This document shows positions 1-8,572 of a DNA stretch of 44,058 nt, piece after piece. Each line of letters begins with the position of its first letter. The stretch's first letter is position 1. The stretch lies in contig NZ_FOEO01000044.1 of the NCBI RefSeq assembly GCF_900110765.1, positions 1 to 44,058 on the forward strand. The letters run 5' to 3'. Position numbers and translations under genes: made by a program. A model generated the notes under the pieces. It was not told where the DNA came from and made no database searches. It saw only the letters and a list, made by a program, of their open reading frames with translations. The DNA is from Pseudomonas sp. NFACC02 (GTDB lineage: Bacteria; Pseudomonadota; Gammaproteobacteria; Pseudomonadales; Pseudomonadaceae).

Positions 1-21
1 TTTACTGCCGGTTCCCGGCAG

Positions 22-312
22 ATCGCGGGCAAGCGCGCTCCTACGCCCTGCGGGCAGAAGCGGCGTTGTGGTAGAGGCCGGATGCGATCTGACGGTATGC
101 TGCCTGCCCTTGATTCTGGCCGAAGGCCGTGGGAGCAAGCTTGCTCGCGATCTGGCGCGTAGCGGCAGCAAAATCAGGCGACCTGGTTATGCCTGACACT
201 CCGCATGCACCGGTTTTGCTGCCGGTTCCCGGTAGATCGCGGGCAGGCGCGCTCCTGCGCCTTGCAGGCAGAACCTTTAGAGCTACACATAGTTGCTACG
301 CCCTGCGGGCAG
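22..312. repeat. Cluster of REP-type palindromic repeats
   Basis: Several copies of the Pseudomonas REP family are packed here. One full copy at 22-44 has the core GCGGGCAAGCGCGCTCC, an opposite-orientation variant lies at 129-151 (GGGAGCAAGCTTGCTCGCGA), and a diverged copy lies at 235-258. The companion motif CCCTGCGGGCAG occurs at 46-57 and 301-312, the latter running into the end of the symporter gene. The same core recurs near 25.0, 27.4 and 44.0 kb. No gene is supported in 1-295; the region is intergenic repeat plus the 3' flank of the minus-strand transporter. Confidence 0.75.
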
Positions 313-1516
313 TATCCAGAGCCAGTGCATTCTGCCAGCGGGCAATCGCCAGGCACGCCACGCAGTTGCCCAGCACGTTGGTCAACACCCTGCACTTCAT
401 CAAGCGCTCTACGCCTAGCAACAGGCCGACACCTTCCAGCGGTACGAGGTGGAACAGGTTTAGCGTGGCGATCAATGTGAAGAAGGCCGATCCCGCCATG
501 CTGGTCGAGCCCAGCGACGTCACCAGTGATATCAGCAGCAGCGTCAGCAATTCGCTGGCTGTCAGTTCGATCCCCGACATCTGAGCCAGAAACAGCGCCG
601 CCGTGATCAGGTAGATATTCGAACCGCTGAGGTTAAAGGTGTAGCCGGTGGTCAGCACCAGGCGCGTCAATTGGCGGTCGCAGCCCAGCGTCTGCATCTT
701 CTCGATCAGGCCCGGCAGCGCGGCCACGGACGAGCCTGTGAAGGTCACGAGCAGCAACTCGTCTTTCAGGTGCATGACCAACCGCCAGAGCGGTGCGCCG
801 GACGCTTGGGCAATGGGGGCCAAGATCAGCAGCACGAACGCGGCTGAGGCCACATACATCACGGCGACGAACTTGAGCAGCGGCAATGCCGACGCGGGCC
901 CGAACCGTCCGATGGTGAAGGCGATGGCGCCGAAAGCGGCAAGCGGCGCGAAACGCAGGATCAGCCTCAGAACGCTGAAGAGCAGGCCCACCGCCTTTTC
1001 CAGCCATGCGCGCAACGCGTCGGCGTGACGCTGCCCCCGTGCGCGAGCGATTAGGGCTCCCGTCAGCAATCCGGCGAGCATGATCTGCAGTATCGGGTTT
1101 TGCGCAAGTGCTCGGGTGATGACTGCTTCGGCGGCTGACCACGAAAACTCGCCGCTGTTTATGCCTGCGTCGATCAAGGGGAGGGACAGATTGGGTGTGT
1201 TGGACGCAACGCCGTTACCGGGATGCAGGGCGTCGGCCATCAGGCAGGCGAGCGACAACGACAGCAGCGCCATGGTCTGGAAATAGATCAGGACCTTGAG
1301 CCCGAGGCCGCGTTGCCTGACCTGTAAACCGGCGACACCCGACGCGATCAGGAGGAACATCATGAACGGCATCAGCCAGCCGATGACGCGAATGAATCCA
1401 TCGCTCAACGGTTTCATGTCAACGGCAAGCAGTGGGTCGAAGGCGCCCAGCAGCACACCGCAGACGATGGCGATGAGGAGTTGCAGCGTGGGATTGCGCA
1501 GAAGCCTGAGTGGCAT
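296..1516 (-). CDS. Dicarboxylate/amino acid:cation symporter (DctA-like)
   Basis: This 406-residue inner-membrane protein belongs to the sodium/proton:dicarboxylate symporter (SDF/DAACS) family, which couples uptake of C4-dicarboxylates or acidic amino acids to cations. It has many hydrophobic segments and two recognisable core signatures: a re-entrant loop motif GSSVAALP (family form SSSxxxLP) followed by MQTLGCDRQLTRLVLTTGY, and NLSGSNIYLI in place of the usual NLDGTNIY. The later TSLGSTSMAGSAF corresponds to the second hairpin loop. The changed binding motifs (NLSGSN rather than NLDGTN) suggest a substrate other than the classical DctA ones, so no symbol is given. It is slightly shorter than DctA (about 430-450 residues). 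The gene diverges from a LysR regulator, its probable controller. Its last codons overlap a REP element. Confidence 0.87.
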   Translation of the reverse strand: MPLRLLRNPTLQLLIAIVCGVLLGAFDPLLAVDMKPLSDGFIRVIGWLMPFMMFLLIASGVAGLQVRQRGLGLKVLIYFQTMALLSLSLACLMADALHPGNGVASNTPNLSLPLIDAGINSGEFSWSAAEAVITRALAQNPILQIMLAGLLTGALIARARGQRHADALRAWLEKAVGLLFSVLRLILRFAPLAAFGAIAFTIGRFGPASALPLLKFVAVMYVASAAFVLLILAPIAQASGAPLWRLVMHLKDELLLVTFTGSSVAALPGLIEKMQTLGCDRQLTRLVLTTGYTFNLSGSNIYLITAALFLAQMSGIELTASELLTLLLISLVTSLGSTSMAGSAFFTLIATLNLFHLVPLEGVGLLLGVERLMKCRVLTNVLGNCVACLAIARWQNALALDTARRA

Positions 1517-1553
1517 CGGTGTTCCGGGCGTTCAGCCTGTTTATTGTTATGAG

Positions 1554-1588
1554 CGTGCCTTGTCAGCGCTGGATGGATTGGGCACGCT
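1554..1588. promoter_or_regulatory. Perfect 7-bp inverted repeat in the divergent transporter/lysR intergenic region
   Basis: GCGTGCC at 1554-1560 and its exact reverse complement GGCACGC at 1582-1588 are separated by 21 bases in the 134-bp gap between the two divergent genes. LysR-family regulators usually bind dyads in such gaps, so this is a candidate operator. The half-site spacing is longer than a classical T-N11-A site, which makes the assignment tentative. Confidence 0.35.
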
Positions 1589-1650
1589 TGCCGGTCAATG
1601 TCGCATTGATCGGGCGGCCATCATAAAACCTTGAGGCGGGATAGACCACC

Positions 1651-2586
1651 ATGGAGCTTCGTCATTTGCGCTATTTCGTCATGGTGGCCGAGGAGCGGCA
1701 TTTCACACGGGCCGCCGCTCGCCTGAACATGCAGCAACCGCCGCTCAGTCAGCAGATTCGCGCACTGGAAGACGAACTGGGATTCGACCTGTTCAAGCGT
1801 CACCCCAAGGGCGTCGATCTGACGGCGGGTGGGCGGGTGTTCTTGCAGGAAGCGCAGGACATTCTGGCGCGGGTCAAAGACGGTTCGCTCAAGGCGTCTC
1901 GCGCTGCTCACGGCATAGAGGGGCAGTTGAGCATCGGGTTTACCAGTTCGGCCGCAGCCCATCCGCTGATCCCGCGTATCATTCGTGCCTATCGCGAGCG
2001 CTATCCGGGTGTGGCGGTTTCCCTCAAGGAGGGGAGTGCACAAAAGCTCACTGACCTGAGCATCGAGGGCGGTGTCGATGTCGGTATCCTGCGAGCACCG
2101 GTCAGCCGCCATCAAAGCATTGAATTTCATCGCCTGCTCAATGAGGAAATGCTGCTCACCTTGCCGGTGGGCCATCGCTTGCTGGCGGCGCATGACCCGT
2201 CTGTCGAGCCGCCGTCGATCCCGCTCGATGACCTGCAGGATGAGCAATTCATTCTCGTGCGTCGGCCTGGCGCGCCCGGGATGTACGCCAACCTGATCAA
2301 AGCCTGTCAGAACGCCGGCTTCAACCCGAAGATCGCCTTTGAGGTGGAGCGCATGCTGACCAACGTCAGTCTGGTGGCCGCGGGCGCAGGGGTTTCCATC
2401 GTCCCGGCCTCAATGAAGGATGTGCACAAAGAGAGTGTCGTTTACTGCCCGATTGCCAATGCCAGGCCTCGGCTGCATGCGCCGATCACGCTGGTGTGCC
2501 GCAGCTTCAATCAACTGCCGCCGTTGCAGAACTTCATCGATCTTTCACGCGAACTCAGCGGGCGCAGGGCCCTGCAGCGGGCATAA
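1651..2586 (+). CDS. LysR-family transcriptional regulator
   Basis: This 311-residue protein starts with a LysR winged helix-turn-helix (MELRHLRYFVMVAEERHFTR..., PPLSQQIRALEDELGFDLFKR, about residues 1-60), followed by the two-lobed effector-binding domain. The N-terminus resembles the BenM/CatM/CbbR branch of LTTRs. The start at 1651 is preceded by a purine-rich GAGGCGGGAT. The gene diverges from the dicarboxylate-type symporter, and the shared 134-bp gap holds a perfect inverted repeat. By the usual LTTR arrangement it probably controls the symporter gene in response to a small carboxylate; that is inference. It ends at the bidirectional terminator shared with suhB. Confidence 0.9.
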   Translation: MELRHLRYFVMVAEERHFTRAAARLNMQQPPLSQQIRALEDELGFDLFKRHPKGVDLTAGGRVFLQEAQDILARVKDGSLKASRAAHGIEGQLSIGFTSSAAAHPLIPRIIRAYRERYPGVAVSLKEGSAQKLTDLSIEGGVDVGILRAPVSRHQSIEFHRLLNEEMLLTLPVGHRLLAAHDPSVEPPSIPLDDLQDEQFILVRRPGAPGMYANLIKACQNAGFNPKIAFEVERMLTNVSLVAAGAGVSIVPASMKDVHKESVVYCPIANARPRLHAPITLVCRSFNQLPPLQNFIDLSRELSGRRALQRA

Positions 2587-2589
2587 AAA

Positions 2590-2614
2590 AAACCGGCACG
2601 TGGCCGGTTTTTTT
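2590..2614. terminator. Bidirectional intrinsic terminator between lysR and suhB
   Basis: An 8-bp perfect stem AAACCGGC/GCCGGTTT with the loop ACGTG is flanked by A runs on the left and T runs on the right. It can therefore terminate both the plus-strand lysR and the minus-strand suhB transcripts, which converge here. Confidence 0.85.
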
Positions 2615-2627
2615 GCAGCGGCGAAGC

Positions 2628-3443
2628 TTAGCGCTTCAGCGATGCGGGTACGTACGGAGCGATCGAGGTCAGCACGGCCTTGAAGCATTTGGTGTTGCCA
2701 GCAACGATGTGGCCTTTCTCGAGGAATTCGTGACCACCGTTGAAGTCGCTGACCAGTCCGCCCGCTTCCTGAATCAGCAGGGCGCCAGCGGCCATGTCCC
2801 ACTCGGACAGACCCGATTCCCAGAACGCGTCAAAGCGACCGGCAGCCACGTAGGCCAGGTCCAGGCTCGCTGCGCCCGCGCGGCGGATGCCAGCGGTCTG
2901 GCCCACCAGCGAACGGAACATGTTCAGGTAGTTATCGAGGTTATCCAGCTGGTTTTCGCGGAACGGGAAGCCGGTGCCTAGCAGGGCGCCTTCCAGGCTC
3001 TTGCGAGGGCTGACGCGCAGGCGACGACCGTTGAGTTGTGCACCACGACCACGGCTGGCGGTGAATTCTTCCTGACGGACCGGATCCAGAACAACGGCGT
3101 GTTCCAGACGACCACGGTATTTGCAGGCAATGCTGACCGCAAAGTGCGGAACGCCACGAACGAAGTTGGTGGTGCCGTCGAGCGGGTCGATGACCCACAG
3201 GTAATCGGCGCCTTCACCGCTGCCTTCGTGCAGGCCGCTTTCTTCGCCGAGGATGCCGTGGGTTGGGTACGCCTTCAGCAGGGCGTCAATAATGGTTTTT
3301 TCAGCGGCGCGATCGATCTCGGTTACGTAGTCTTTCGCGTCTTTTTCGTCGACCTTGATGGTATCCAGGCGCTCGATGGAGCGGAAAATCAATTCGCTGG
3401 CGCTGCGGGCGGCGCGCAGCGCGATATTCAGCATGGGCTGCAT
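2628..3443 (-). CDS. suhB: Inositol-1-monophosphatase SuhB
   Basis: This 271-residue Mg2+-dependent phosphatase of the inositol monophosphatase family hydrolyses myo-inositol 1-phosphate. In Enterobacteria and Pseudomonas, SuhB is also known as a regulator and a partner of rRNA antitermination complexes. Metal-binding motifs are intact: GEESG (residues about 66-70), DPLDGTTNF (about 86-94) and WDMAAGALLIQEAGG near the C-terminus. Length matches the family. It is transcribed away from trmJ, and the suhB/trmJ divergent arrangement is typical of gammaproteobacteria. The 236-bp gap to trmJ must hold both promoters, but I could not assign convincing hexamers. Confidence 0.95.
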   Translation of the reverse strand: MQPMLNIALRAARSASELIFRSIERLDTIKVDEKDAKDYVTEIDRAAEKTIIDALLKAYPTHGILGEESGLHEGSGEGADYLWVIDPLDGTTNFVRGVPHFAVSIACKYRGRLEHAVVLDPVRQEEFTASRGRGAQLNGRRLRVSPRKSLEGALLGTGFPFRENQLDNLDNYLNMFRSLVGQTAGIRRAGAASLDLAYVAAGRFDAFWESGLSEWDMAAGALLIQEAGGLVSDFNGGHEFLEKGHIVAGNTKCFKAVLTSIAPYVPASLKR

Positions 3444-3679
3444 GGATGTATCACCTAGGTCGTTAAAGAGAGCCGGGCATTCTATGGGTTCTTTTCGACG
3501 ATTTCCAGCGCAAGTGCAGCCTTTAGCCTGCGTCCGGTCGCCTCACGACCCCTGGATCGTCGCTGGTTTGGCGCGCCTTGAAGGTGTATCAACGTCGAAT
3601 GGCGCAAGGGTTCGTAGCCTTGCGCCGGGCGCTTCTGTAAGATTCCTCCCCCTTTTCACCTGCTAGCGAGACTTCACCA

Positions 3680-4453
3680 GTGCTGCAAAATATTCGTGTC
3701 GTCCTGGTCGGTACCAGCCATCCGGGAAATATCGGTGGCGCTGCTCGTGCCATGAAGAACATGGGGCTTTCGCGTCTGGTGCTGGTCGACCCGGCGATGT
3801 TCCCGCATCACGAAGCGGACGCCCGTGCGTCCGGGGCAGGCGACATTCTGGAAGGCGCCCAGGTGGTGGCGACGCTTGAAGACGCGCTGGTGGGCTGCAA
3901 TCTGGTGCTCGGCACCAGCGCGCGGGACCGCCGCATTCCCTGGCCTTTGCTCGATCCGCGCGAGGCGGGCGTGAAGACCGTTGAGCACGCCGCGCAGGGC
4001 GAGGAGATCGCCTTGGTGTTCGGTCGTGAATACGCCGGTTTGACCAACGAAGAGCTGCAGCGCTGCCATTACCACGTACACATCCCGTCCGATCCGGGAT
4101 TCAGCTCGTTGAATCTGGCGGCCGCGGTGCAGGTGCTGAGCTACGAAACACGCATGGCGTGGCTCGCGGCCGGCGGACAGGCGACCAAGGTGGAGAAGTT
4201 CGAAGTCAATTCCGTGCGCAGCACCGAGCTCGCGACCATGGATGAGATGGAAAAATTTTATGAGCATCTGGAAACCACCCTTGTGAACATCGGCTTTCTG
4301 GATCCGGAAAAGCCTCGTCATCTGATGGCCCGGTTGCGCCGGCTCTATGGACGCGCGGCCGTCAACCGTTCTGAAATGAGCATTTTGCGTGGCATCCTCA
4401 CCGAGACCCAGAAAGCGGCCAACGGCGAGCCCTACAAGCGGAAGGATCAATGA
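3680..4453 (+). CDS. trmJ: tRNA (cytidine/uridine-2'-O-)-methyltransferase TrmJ
   Basis: This SPOUT-class methyltransferase of 257 residues methylates the 2'-O of the nucleotide at position 32 of tRNAs. The N-terminal part (VVLVGTSHPGNIGGAARAMK) and the knot motifs FGREYAGLTNEEL and SLNLAAAVQVLSYE are visible. A GTG start at 3680 begins the conserved LQNIRVVLV sequence. The stop overlaps the cysE start (ATGA at 4450-4453), so the two are translationally coupled. It sits between suhB and cysE/isc as in other pseudomonads. Confidence 0.94.
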   Translation: MLQNIRVVLVGTSHPGNIGGAARAMKNMGLSRLVLVDPAMFPHHEADARASGAGDILEGAQVVATLEDALVGCNLVLGTSARDRRIPWPLLDPREAGVKTVEHAAQGEEIALVFGREYAGLTNEELQRCHYHVHIPSDPGFSSLNLAAAVQVLSYETRMAWLAAGGQATKVEKFEVNSVRSTELATMDEMEKFYEHLETTLVNIGFLDPEKPRHLMARLRRLYGRAAVNRSEMSILRGILTETQKAANGEPYKRKDQ

Positions 4454-5238
4454 TGTTCGAGCGTCTGCGAGAAGACATTCAAAGCGTGTTTCACCGGGAC
4501 CCGGCCGCCCGCAACGCATTTGAAGTGCTGACCTGCTATCCCGGCATGCACGCGATCTGGTTGCATCGTTTGTCTGGCTGGTTGTGGCGCAAGGACTTGA
4601 AGTGGCCAGCCCGTATGGTTTCCAACTTCGGCCGCTGGCTGACGGGGATCGAAATCCACCCCGGCGCGAAGGTCGGGCGGCGTTTCTTTATCGATCACGG
4701 CATGGGCATCGTCATCGGCGAGACGGCCGAAATCGGCGATGACGTGACGCTTTATCAGGGCGTGACCCTGGGCGGCACCAGCTGGAATAAAGGCAAGCGC
4801 CATCCCACGCTGGAATCTGGCGTTGTCGTGGGGGCGGGTGCCAAAGTGCTGGGCCCGTTCACGGTGGGCGCGGGCGCCAAAGTCGGCTCCAATGCGGTGG
4901 TGACCAAAGCGGTGCCGGCAGGTGCGACCGTGGTCGGTATTCCCGGTCGGATCATCGTCAAGTCGGACGACAGCGAGGCTGAAGCCAAGCGCAAGGCGAT
5001 GGCCGAGAAGATCGGTTTCGATGCGTATGGTGTGAGCGAGGACATGCCCGACCCGGTCGCCAAGGCAATCGGTCAGTTGCTGGACCATTTGCAGGCGGTG
5101 GATGTGCGCATGGAAGACATGGGCAAGGCGCTCAAGAGCCTGGGCTGCGAATACCGCGAGAAGGCGCTTCCGGAGTTGCATCAGGAAGTCTTCGACTGCA
5201 TTAAAGAACGCAGCGAGAACAAAGCCGCCCAAGACTAA
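4450..5238 (+). CDS. cysE: Serine O-acetyltransferase CysE
   Basis: CysE transfers acetyl from acetyl-CoA to L-serine, giving O-acetylserine, the carbon skeleton for cysteine. That fits its place just upstream of the isc genes, which consume cysteine sulfur. The 262-residue protein has an N-terminal helical part followed by a left-handed beta-helix of hexapeptide repeats (about residues 65-170: IEIHPGAKVGRRFFIDHGMG, IVIGETAEIGDDV, VVVGAGAKVLGPFTVGAGAKVG). DHGMGIVIGETA carries the catalytic His region. The start overlaps the trmJ stop (ATGA); a second ATG follows immediately at 4453. The C-terminal extension (residues about 180-262) is typical of the pseudomonad form. Confidence 0.94.
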   Translation: MMFERLREDIQSVFHRDPAARNAFEVLTCYPGMHAIWLHRLSGWLWRKDLKWPARMVSNFGRWLTGIEIHPGAKVGRRFFIDHGMGIVIGETAEIGDDVTLYQGVTLGGTSWNKGKRHPTLESGVVVGAGAKVLGPFTVGAGAKVGSNAVVTKAVPAGATVVGIPGRIIVKSDDSEAEAKRKAMAEKIGFDAYGVSEDMPDPVAKAIGQLLDHLQAVDVRMEDMGKALKSLGCEYREKALPELHQEVFDCIKERSENKAAQD

Positions 5239-5343
5239 AGGAGGGGTGGGGGTCGGGAAACGCAGAAGTGCCATTCCAGCCCGGGTTTTGCTATGATGCG
5301 GCCCGCTGTTTTGCGGGTAATCCCGACTGTTTCACTAGGTCTT

Positions 5344-5376
5344 ATAGTTGACTTAAATACTCGGGAATAGCATACT
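5344..5376 (+). promoter_or_regulatory. iscR promoter with IscR type 1 operator
   Basis: Positions 5344-5368 match the IscR type 1 site (consensus ATASYYGACT...AGTC...GTAT): ATAGTTGACT is exact on the left, and the right half reads ACTCGGGAAT instead of AGTCRGGTAT. The operator overlaps a sigma-70 promoter with -35 TTGACT at 5348-5353, a 17-base spacer and -10 CATACT at 5371-5376. [2Fe-2S]-IscR bound here would cover the -35 and repress its own operon when clusters are plentiful. Confidence 0.82.
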
Positions 5377-5408
5377 CGCCCTCATTCCGAACCTCCGCGG
5401 TACACGTC

Positions 5409-5900
5409 ATGCGATTGACTACAAAGGGCCGATACGCCGTCACTGCCATGCTTGATCTGGCATTGCATGCGCAGCATGGGCCAGTGTCTCTGGCCGATAT
5501 CTCCGAGCGGCAGGGGATTTCCCTTTCCTACCTCGAGCAACTGTTCGCCAAGCTGCGCCGTAGTAACCTGGTGTCCAGCGTGCGTGGACCTGGCGGTGGC
5601 TATCAGCTGTCCCGCACGATGCAAGGCATCCAGGTGGCGCAGGTGATCGATGCGGTCAACGAATCGGTCGATGCCACACGCTGTCAGGGACTCGGTGATT
5701 GCCATGCTGGCGATACCTGTCTGACCCACCATTTATGGTGTGACCTCAGTCAGCAGATTCACGAATTTCTAAGCGGTATCAGCCTGGCCGACCTCGTCAC
5801 TCGCCGTGAAGTGCAGGAAGTCGCCCAACGCCAGGACCTGCGTCGTTGCAACACCAGGACGCAGCCACTGGACAAGATTGAAACATCCGCCGTTGAGTGA
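5409..5900 (+). CDS. iscR: Fe-S cluster-sensing regulator IscR
   Basis: This 163-residue Rrf2-family regulator represses the isc operon when carrying a [2Fe-2S] cluster. It has an N-terminal winged helix (MRLTTKGRYAVTAMLDLALH; ISLSYLEQLFAKLRR) and the cluster ligands C92, C98, C104 and H107, at the same positions as in E. coli IscR (CQGLGDCHAGDTC). The start at 5409 follows the promoter/operator at 5344-5376. It is the first gene of iscRSUA-hscBA-fdx-iscX. Confidence 0.96.
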   Translation: MRLTTKGRYAVTAMLDLALHAQHGPVSLADISERQGISLSYLEQLFAKLRRSNLVSSVRGPGGGYQLSRTMQGIQVAQVIDAVNESVDATRCQGLGDCHAGDTCLTHHLWCDLSQQIHEFLSGISLADLVTRREVQEVAQRQDLRRCNTRTQPLDKIETSAVE

Positions 5901-5944
5901 ACGCAGATGAACGCGCGGCGCGCCTGCCCGATAGGAGATATTCA

Positions 5945-7159
5945 ATGAGATTGCCGATTTACCTCGATTATTCCGCGACGACCCCGGTCGACCCGCGTGT
6001 TGCGCAGAAAATGAGCGATTGCCTGCTGGTTGATGGCAACTTCGGTAACCCGGCCTCGCGTTCCCACGTCTTTGGCTGGAAAGCAGAAGAAGCGGTGGAG
6101 AATGCCCGTCGTCAGGTCGCTGATCTGGTCAACGCCGACCCGCGTGAAATCGTCTGGACGTCTGGCGCTACCGAGTCCGACAATCTGGCGATCAAAGGCG
6201 CTGCGCATTTCTATGCCTCCAAAGGCAAGCACCTGATCACCAGCAAGATCGAGCACAAGGCTGTCCTCGACACCATGCGCCAACTGGAGCGTGAGGGTTT
6301 CGAAGTCACCTACCTGGAGCCGACCGAAGACGGTCTGATCACTCCGGCCATGGTTGAAGCAGTCCTGCGTGACGACACCATTCTCGTTTCGATCATGCAC
6401 GTGAACAACGAAATCGGCACCGTGAACGACATCGCCGCAATTGGCGAGCTGACCCGTTCGCGCGGCGTGCTGTTCCATGTCGACGCCGCTCAGTCCACTG
6501 GCAAGGTCGACATCGACCTGTCGAAACTGAAAGTCGACATGATGTCCTTCTCGGCCCACAAGACCTACGGTCCGAAGGGTATCGGCGCGCTGTACGTCAG
6601 CCGCAAGCCGCGTGTGCGCATCGAAGCGACCATGCACGGTGGCGGTCATGAGCGCGGCATGCGCTCCGGCACACTGGCGACTCACCAGATCGTCGGCATG
6701 GGTGAAGCGTTCCGCATCGCCAAAGAAGACATGGCCGCCGAGAATGTGCGCATCAAGGCACTGAGCGATCGTTTCTACAAGCAGGTCGAGCACCTTGAAG
6801 AGCTGTACGTCAACGGCAGCATGACCGCCCGCGTACCGCACAACCTGAACCTGAGCTTCAACTACGTCGAAGGCGAGTCGCTGATCATGGCGCTCAAGGA
6901 CCTCGCGGTGTCGTCCGGTTCTGCCTGCACCTCGGCTTCCCTGGAGCCGTCCTACGTGCTGCGTGCCCTGGGTCGCAACGATGAGCTGGCGCACAGCTCG
7001 ATCCGTTTCACCTTCGGCCGTTTCACCACTGAAGAAGAGATTGACTGGGCTGCGCAGAAAGTTTGCGAGGCTGTCACCAAGCTGCGCGCTTTGTCGCCGC
7101 TATGGGACATGTTCAAAGACGGTGTCGACATCTCCAAGATCGAGTGGGCGGCGCACTAA
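5945..7159 (+). CDS. iscS: Cysteine desulfurase IscS
   Basis: IscS is a PLP enzyme that takes sulfur from L-cysteine as an enzyme-bound persulfide and passes it to IscU, tRNA thiolation enzymes and others. I chose ATG 5945 over an upstream in-frame start at 5897 because AGGAGA lies 5-10 bases before it and it gives MRLPIYLDYSATTP, exactly 404 residues as in E. coli. The PLP lysine lies in SFSAHKTYGPKG and the catalytic cysteine in SSGSACTSASLEPS. It lies 44 bases after iscR in the same operon. Confidence 0.97.
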   Translation: MRLPIYLDYSATTPVDPRVAQKMSDCLLVDGNFGNPASRSHVFGWKAEEAVENARRQVADLVNADPREIVWTSGATESDNLAIKGAAHFYASKGKHLITSKIEHKAVLDTMRQLEREGFEVTYLEPTEDGLITPAMVEAVLRDDTILVSIMHVNNEIGTVNDIAAIGELTRSRGVLFHVDAAQSTGKVDIDLSKLKVDMMSFSAHKTYGPKGIGALYVSRKPRVRIEATMHGGGHERGMRSGTLATHQIVGMGEAFRIAKEDMAAENVRIKALSDRFYKQVEHLEELYVNGSMTARVPHNLNLSFNYVEGESLIMALKDLAVSSGSACTSASLEPSYVLRALGRNDELAHSSIRFTFGRFTTEEEIDWAAQKVCEAVTKLRALSPLWDMFKDGVDISKIEWAAH

Positions 7160-7251
7160 TTTAAAGTCGCCACAGATGCGGCGCTTTGAAGACGCGTTGT
7201 CCGGTTTTTGAAGTGTCGCGAGAGCGATTTACCTGATGAGAGGATTGCACC

Positions 7252-7638
7252 ATGGCTTACAGCGAAAAGGTCATTGACCACTACGAGAACCCGCGCAACG
7301 TCGGCAAGATGAACGCGGAAGATCCTGATGTCGGCACCGGCATGGTCGGCGCTCCGGCGTGTGGCGACGTGATGCGCCTGCAGATCAAGGTCAACGAGCA
7401 GGGCATCATCGAAGACGCCAAGTTCAAGACTTACGGCTGCGGTTCCGCGATCGCTTCCAGCTCCCTCGCCACCGAGTGGATGAAGGGCAAGACGCTGGAT
7501 GAAGCAGAAACCATCAAGAACACTCAACTGGCGGAAGAGCTGGCGCTGCCGCCGGTGAAAATTCACTGCTCCGTACTCGCTGAAGATGCCATCAAGGCCG
7601 CTGTTCGCGATTACAAGCAGAAGAAAGGCCTGCTCTGA
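7252..7638 (+). CDS. iscU: Fe-S cluster assembly scaffold IscU
   Basis: IscU (128 residues) is the scaffold on which [2Fe-2S] clusters are built from IscS sulfur before transfer with HscA/HscB help. The three ligand cysteines C37 (GAPACGDV), C63 (GCGSA) and C106 (KIHCSVLAEDA) are present. The HscA recognition motif LPPVK is at 99-103. A strong GAGAGGATT ribosome-binding region precedes the ATG. The 92-bp gap after iscS has no clear terminator. Confidence 0.97.
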   Translation: MAYSEKVIDHYENPRNVGKMNAEDPDVGTGMVGAPACGDVMRLQIKVNEQGIIEDAKFKTYGCGSAIASSSLATEWMKGKTLDEAETIKNTQLAEELALPPVKIHCSVLAEDAIKAAVRDYKQKKGLL

Positions 7639-7676
7639 GCAGTCTTCATCCCGCTTGCAAGAGGTAAGGAGTTCCG

Positions 7677-8000
7677 ATGGCTATCAGCATGACCGAAGCT
7701 GCCGCTAATCACGTGCGTCGCTCCCTCGAGGGACGCGGCAAAGGTGACGGCATTCGTCTGGGTGTGCGCACGACCGGGTGTTCGGGCCTGGCGTACGTGC
7801 TCGAGTTCGTCGACGAGCCGGAAAGCGAAGACACGGTGTTCGAGCACCATGGCGTCAAGGTGATCATCGATCCCAAGAGCCTGGTTTACCTCGACGGCAC
7901 CGAGCTCGATTTCGTCAAGGAAGGGTTGAACGAAGGCTTCAAGTTCAACAACCCCAACTCGCGCGGTGAATGTGGCTGCGGCGAAAGCTTCAACGTTTGA
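7677..8000 (+). CDS. iscA: A-type Fe-S carrier IscA
   Basis: This 107-residue A-type carrier protein accepts and delivers Fe-S clusters. The three conserved cysteines are at C35 (TTGCSGLAY), C99 and C101 (ECGCGESF). The start has AGGTAAGGAG just upstream. It is the fourth gene of the isc operon, 38 bases after iscU and 8 bases before hscB. Confidence 0.96.
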   Translation: MAISMTEAAANHVRRSLEGRGKGDGIRLGVRTTGCSGLAYVLEFVDEPESEDTVFEHHGVKVIIDPKSLVYLDGTELDFVKEGLNEGFKFNNPNSRGECGCGESFNV

Positions 8001-8008
8001 GGCTGACT

Positions 8009-8527
8009 GTGGGCACTCCTTGTCATTTCGCTTTATTCGATCTGCAGCCGGGTTTCCGTCTGGATCTTGACCTGCTGGCGACGCGTTACCGCGAGCTTGC
8101 CCGTAGCGTGCACCCCGACCGCTTCGCTGACGCTTCCGAGCGTGAGCAGCGCGTTGCGCTGGAGCGCTCGGCAAGCTTGAACGATGCCTATCAGACGCTG
8201 AAGAGCGCGCCTAAACGGGCGCGTTATCTGCTGGCGCTGAGGGGCGAAGTCCCCCTTGAAGTCACCGTGCATGACCCCGAGTTTCTGATGCAGCAGATGC
8301 AGTGGCGCGAAGAACTCGAGGATTTGCAGGACGAAGCGGACCTGGAAGGTGTCGCGACGTTCAAGCGTCGGCTCAAGGTTGCGCAGGAAGAACTGAACGA
8401 AAGCTTCGCGGCCTGTTGGGATGATGCTGCACAGCGTGAGCAGGCCGAAAGGCTGATGCGCCGCATGCAGTTCCTCGACAAGCTCTCTTACGAAGTGCGC
8501 CAGCTGGAAGAGCGCCTCGACGATTAA
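8009..8527 (+). CDS. hscB: Fe-S co-chaperone HscB
   Basis: HscB is the J-domain co-chaperone that brings IscU to HscA and stimulates its ATPase. The J domain covers residues about 1-75, with the invariant HPDRFAD in SVHPDRFADASEREQR. The C-terminal three-helix IscU-binding domain follows. I set the start at GTG 8009 (reads MGTPCHFALFDLQPGF), giving 172 residues, the family length. A longer in-frame reading from 7970 would lie inside iscA and has no ribosome-binding site. Confidence 0.93.
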   Translation: MGTPCHFALFDLQPGFRLDLDLLATRYRELARSVHPDRFADASEREQRVALERSASLNDAYQTLKSAPKRARYLLALRGEVPLEVTVHDPEFLMQQMQWREELEDLQDEADLEGVATFKRRLKVAQEELNESFAACWDDAAQREQAERLMRRMQFLDKLSYEVRQLEERLDD

Positions 8528-8572
8528 CCCCGCGCCGTCTTTGGGCGGCGCGCCAGTGATATCAGAAAAGCA

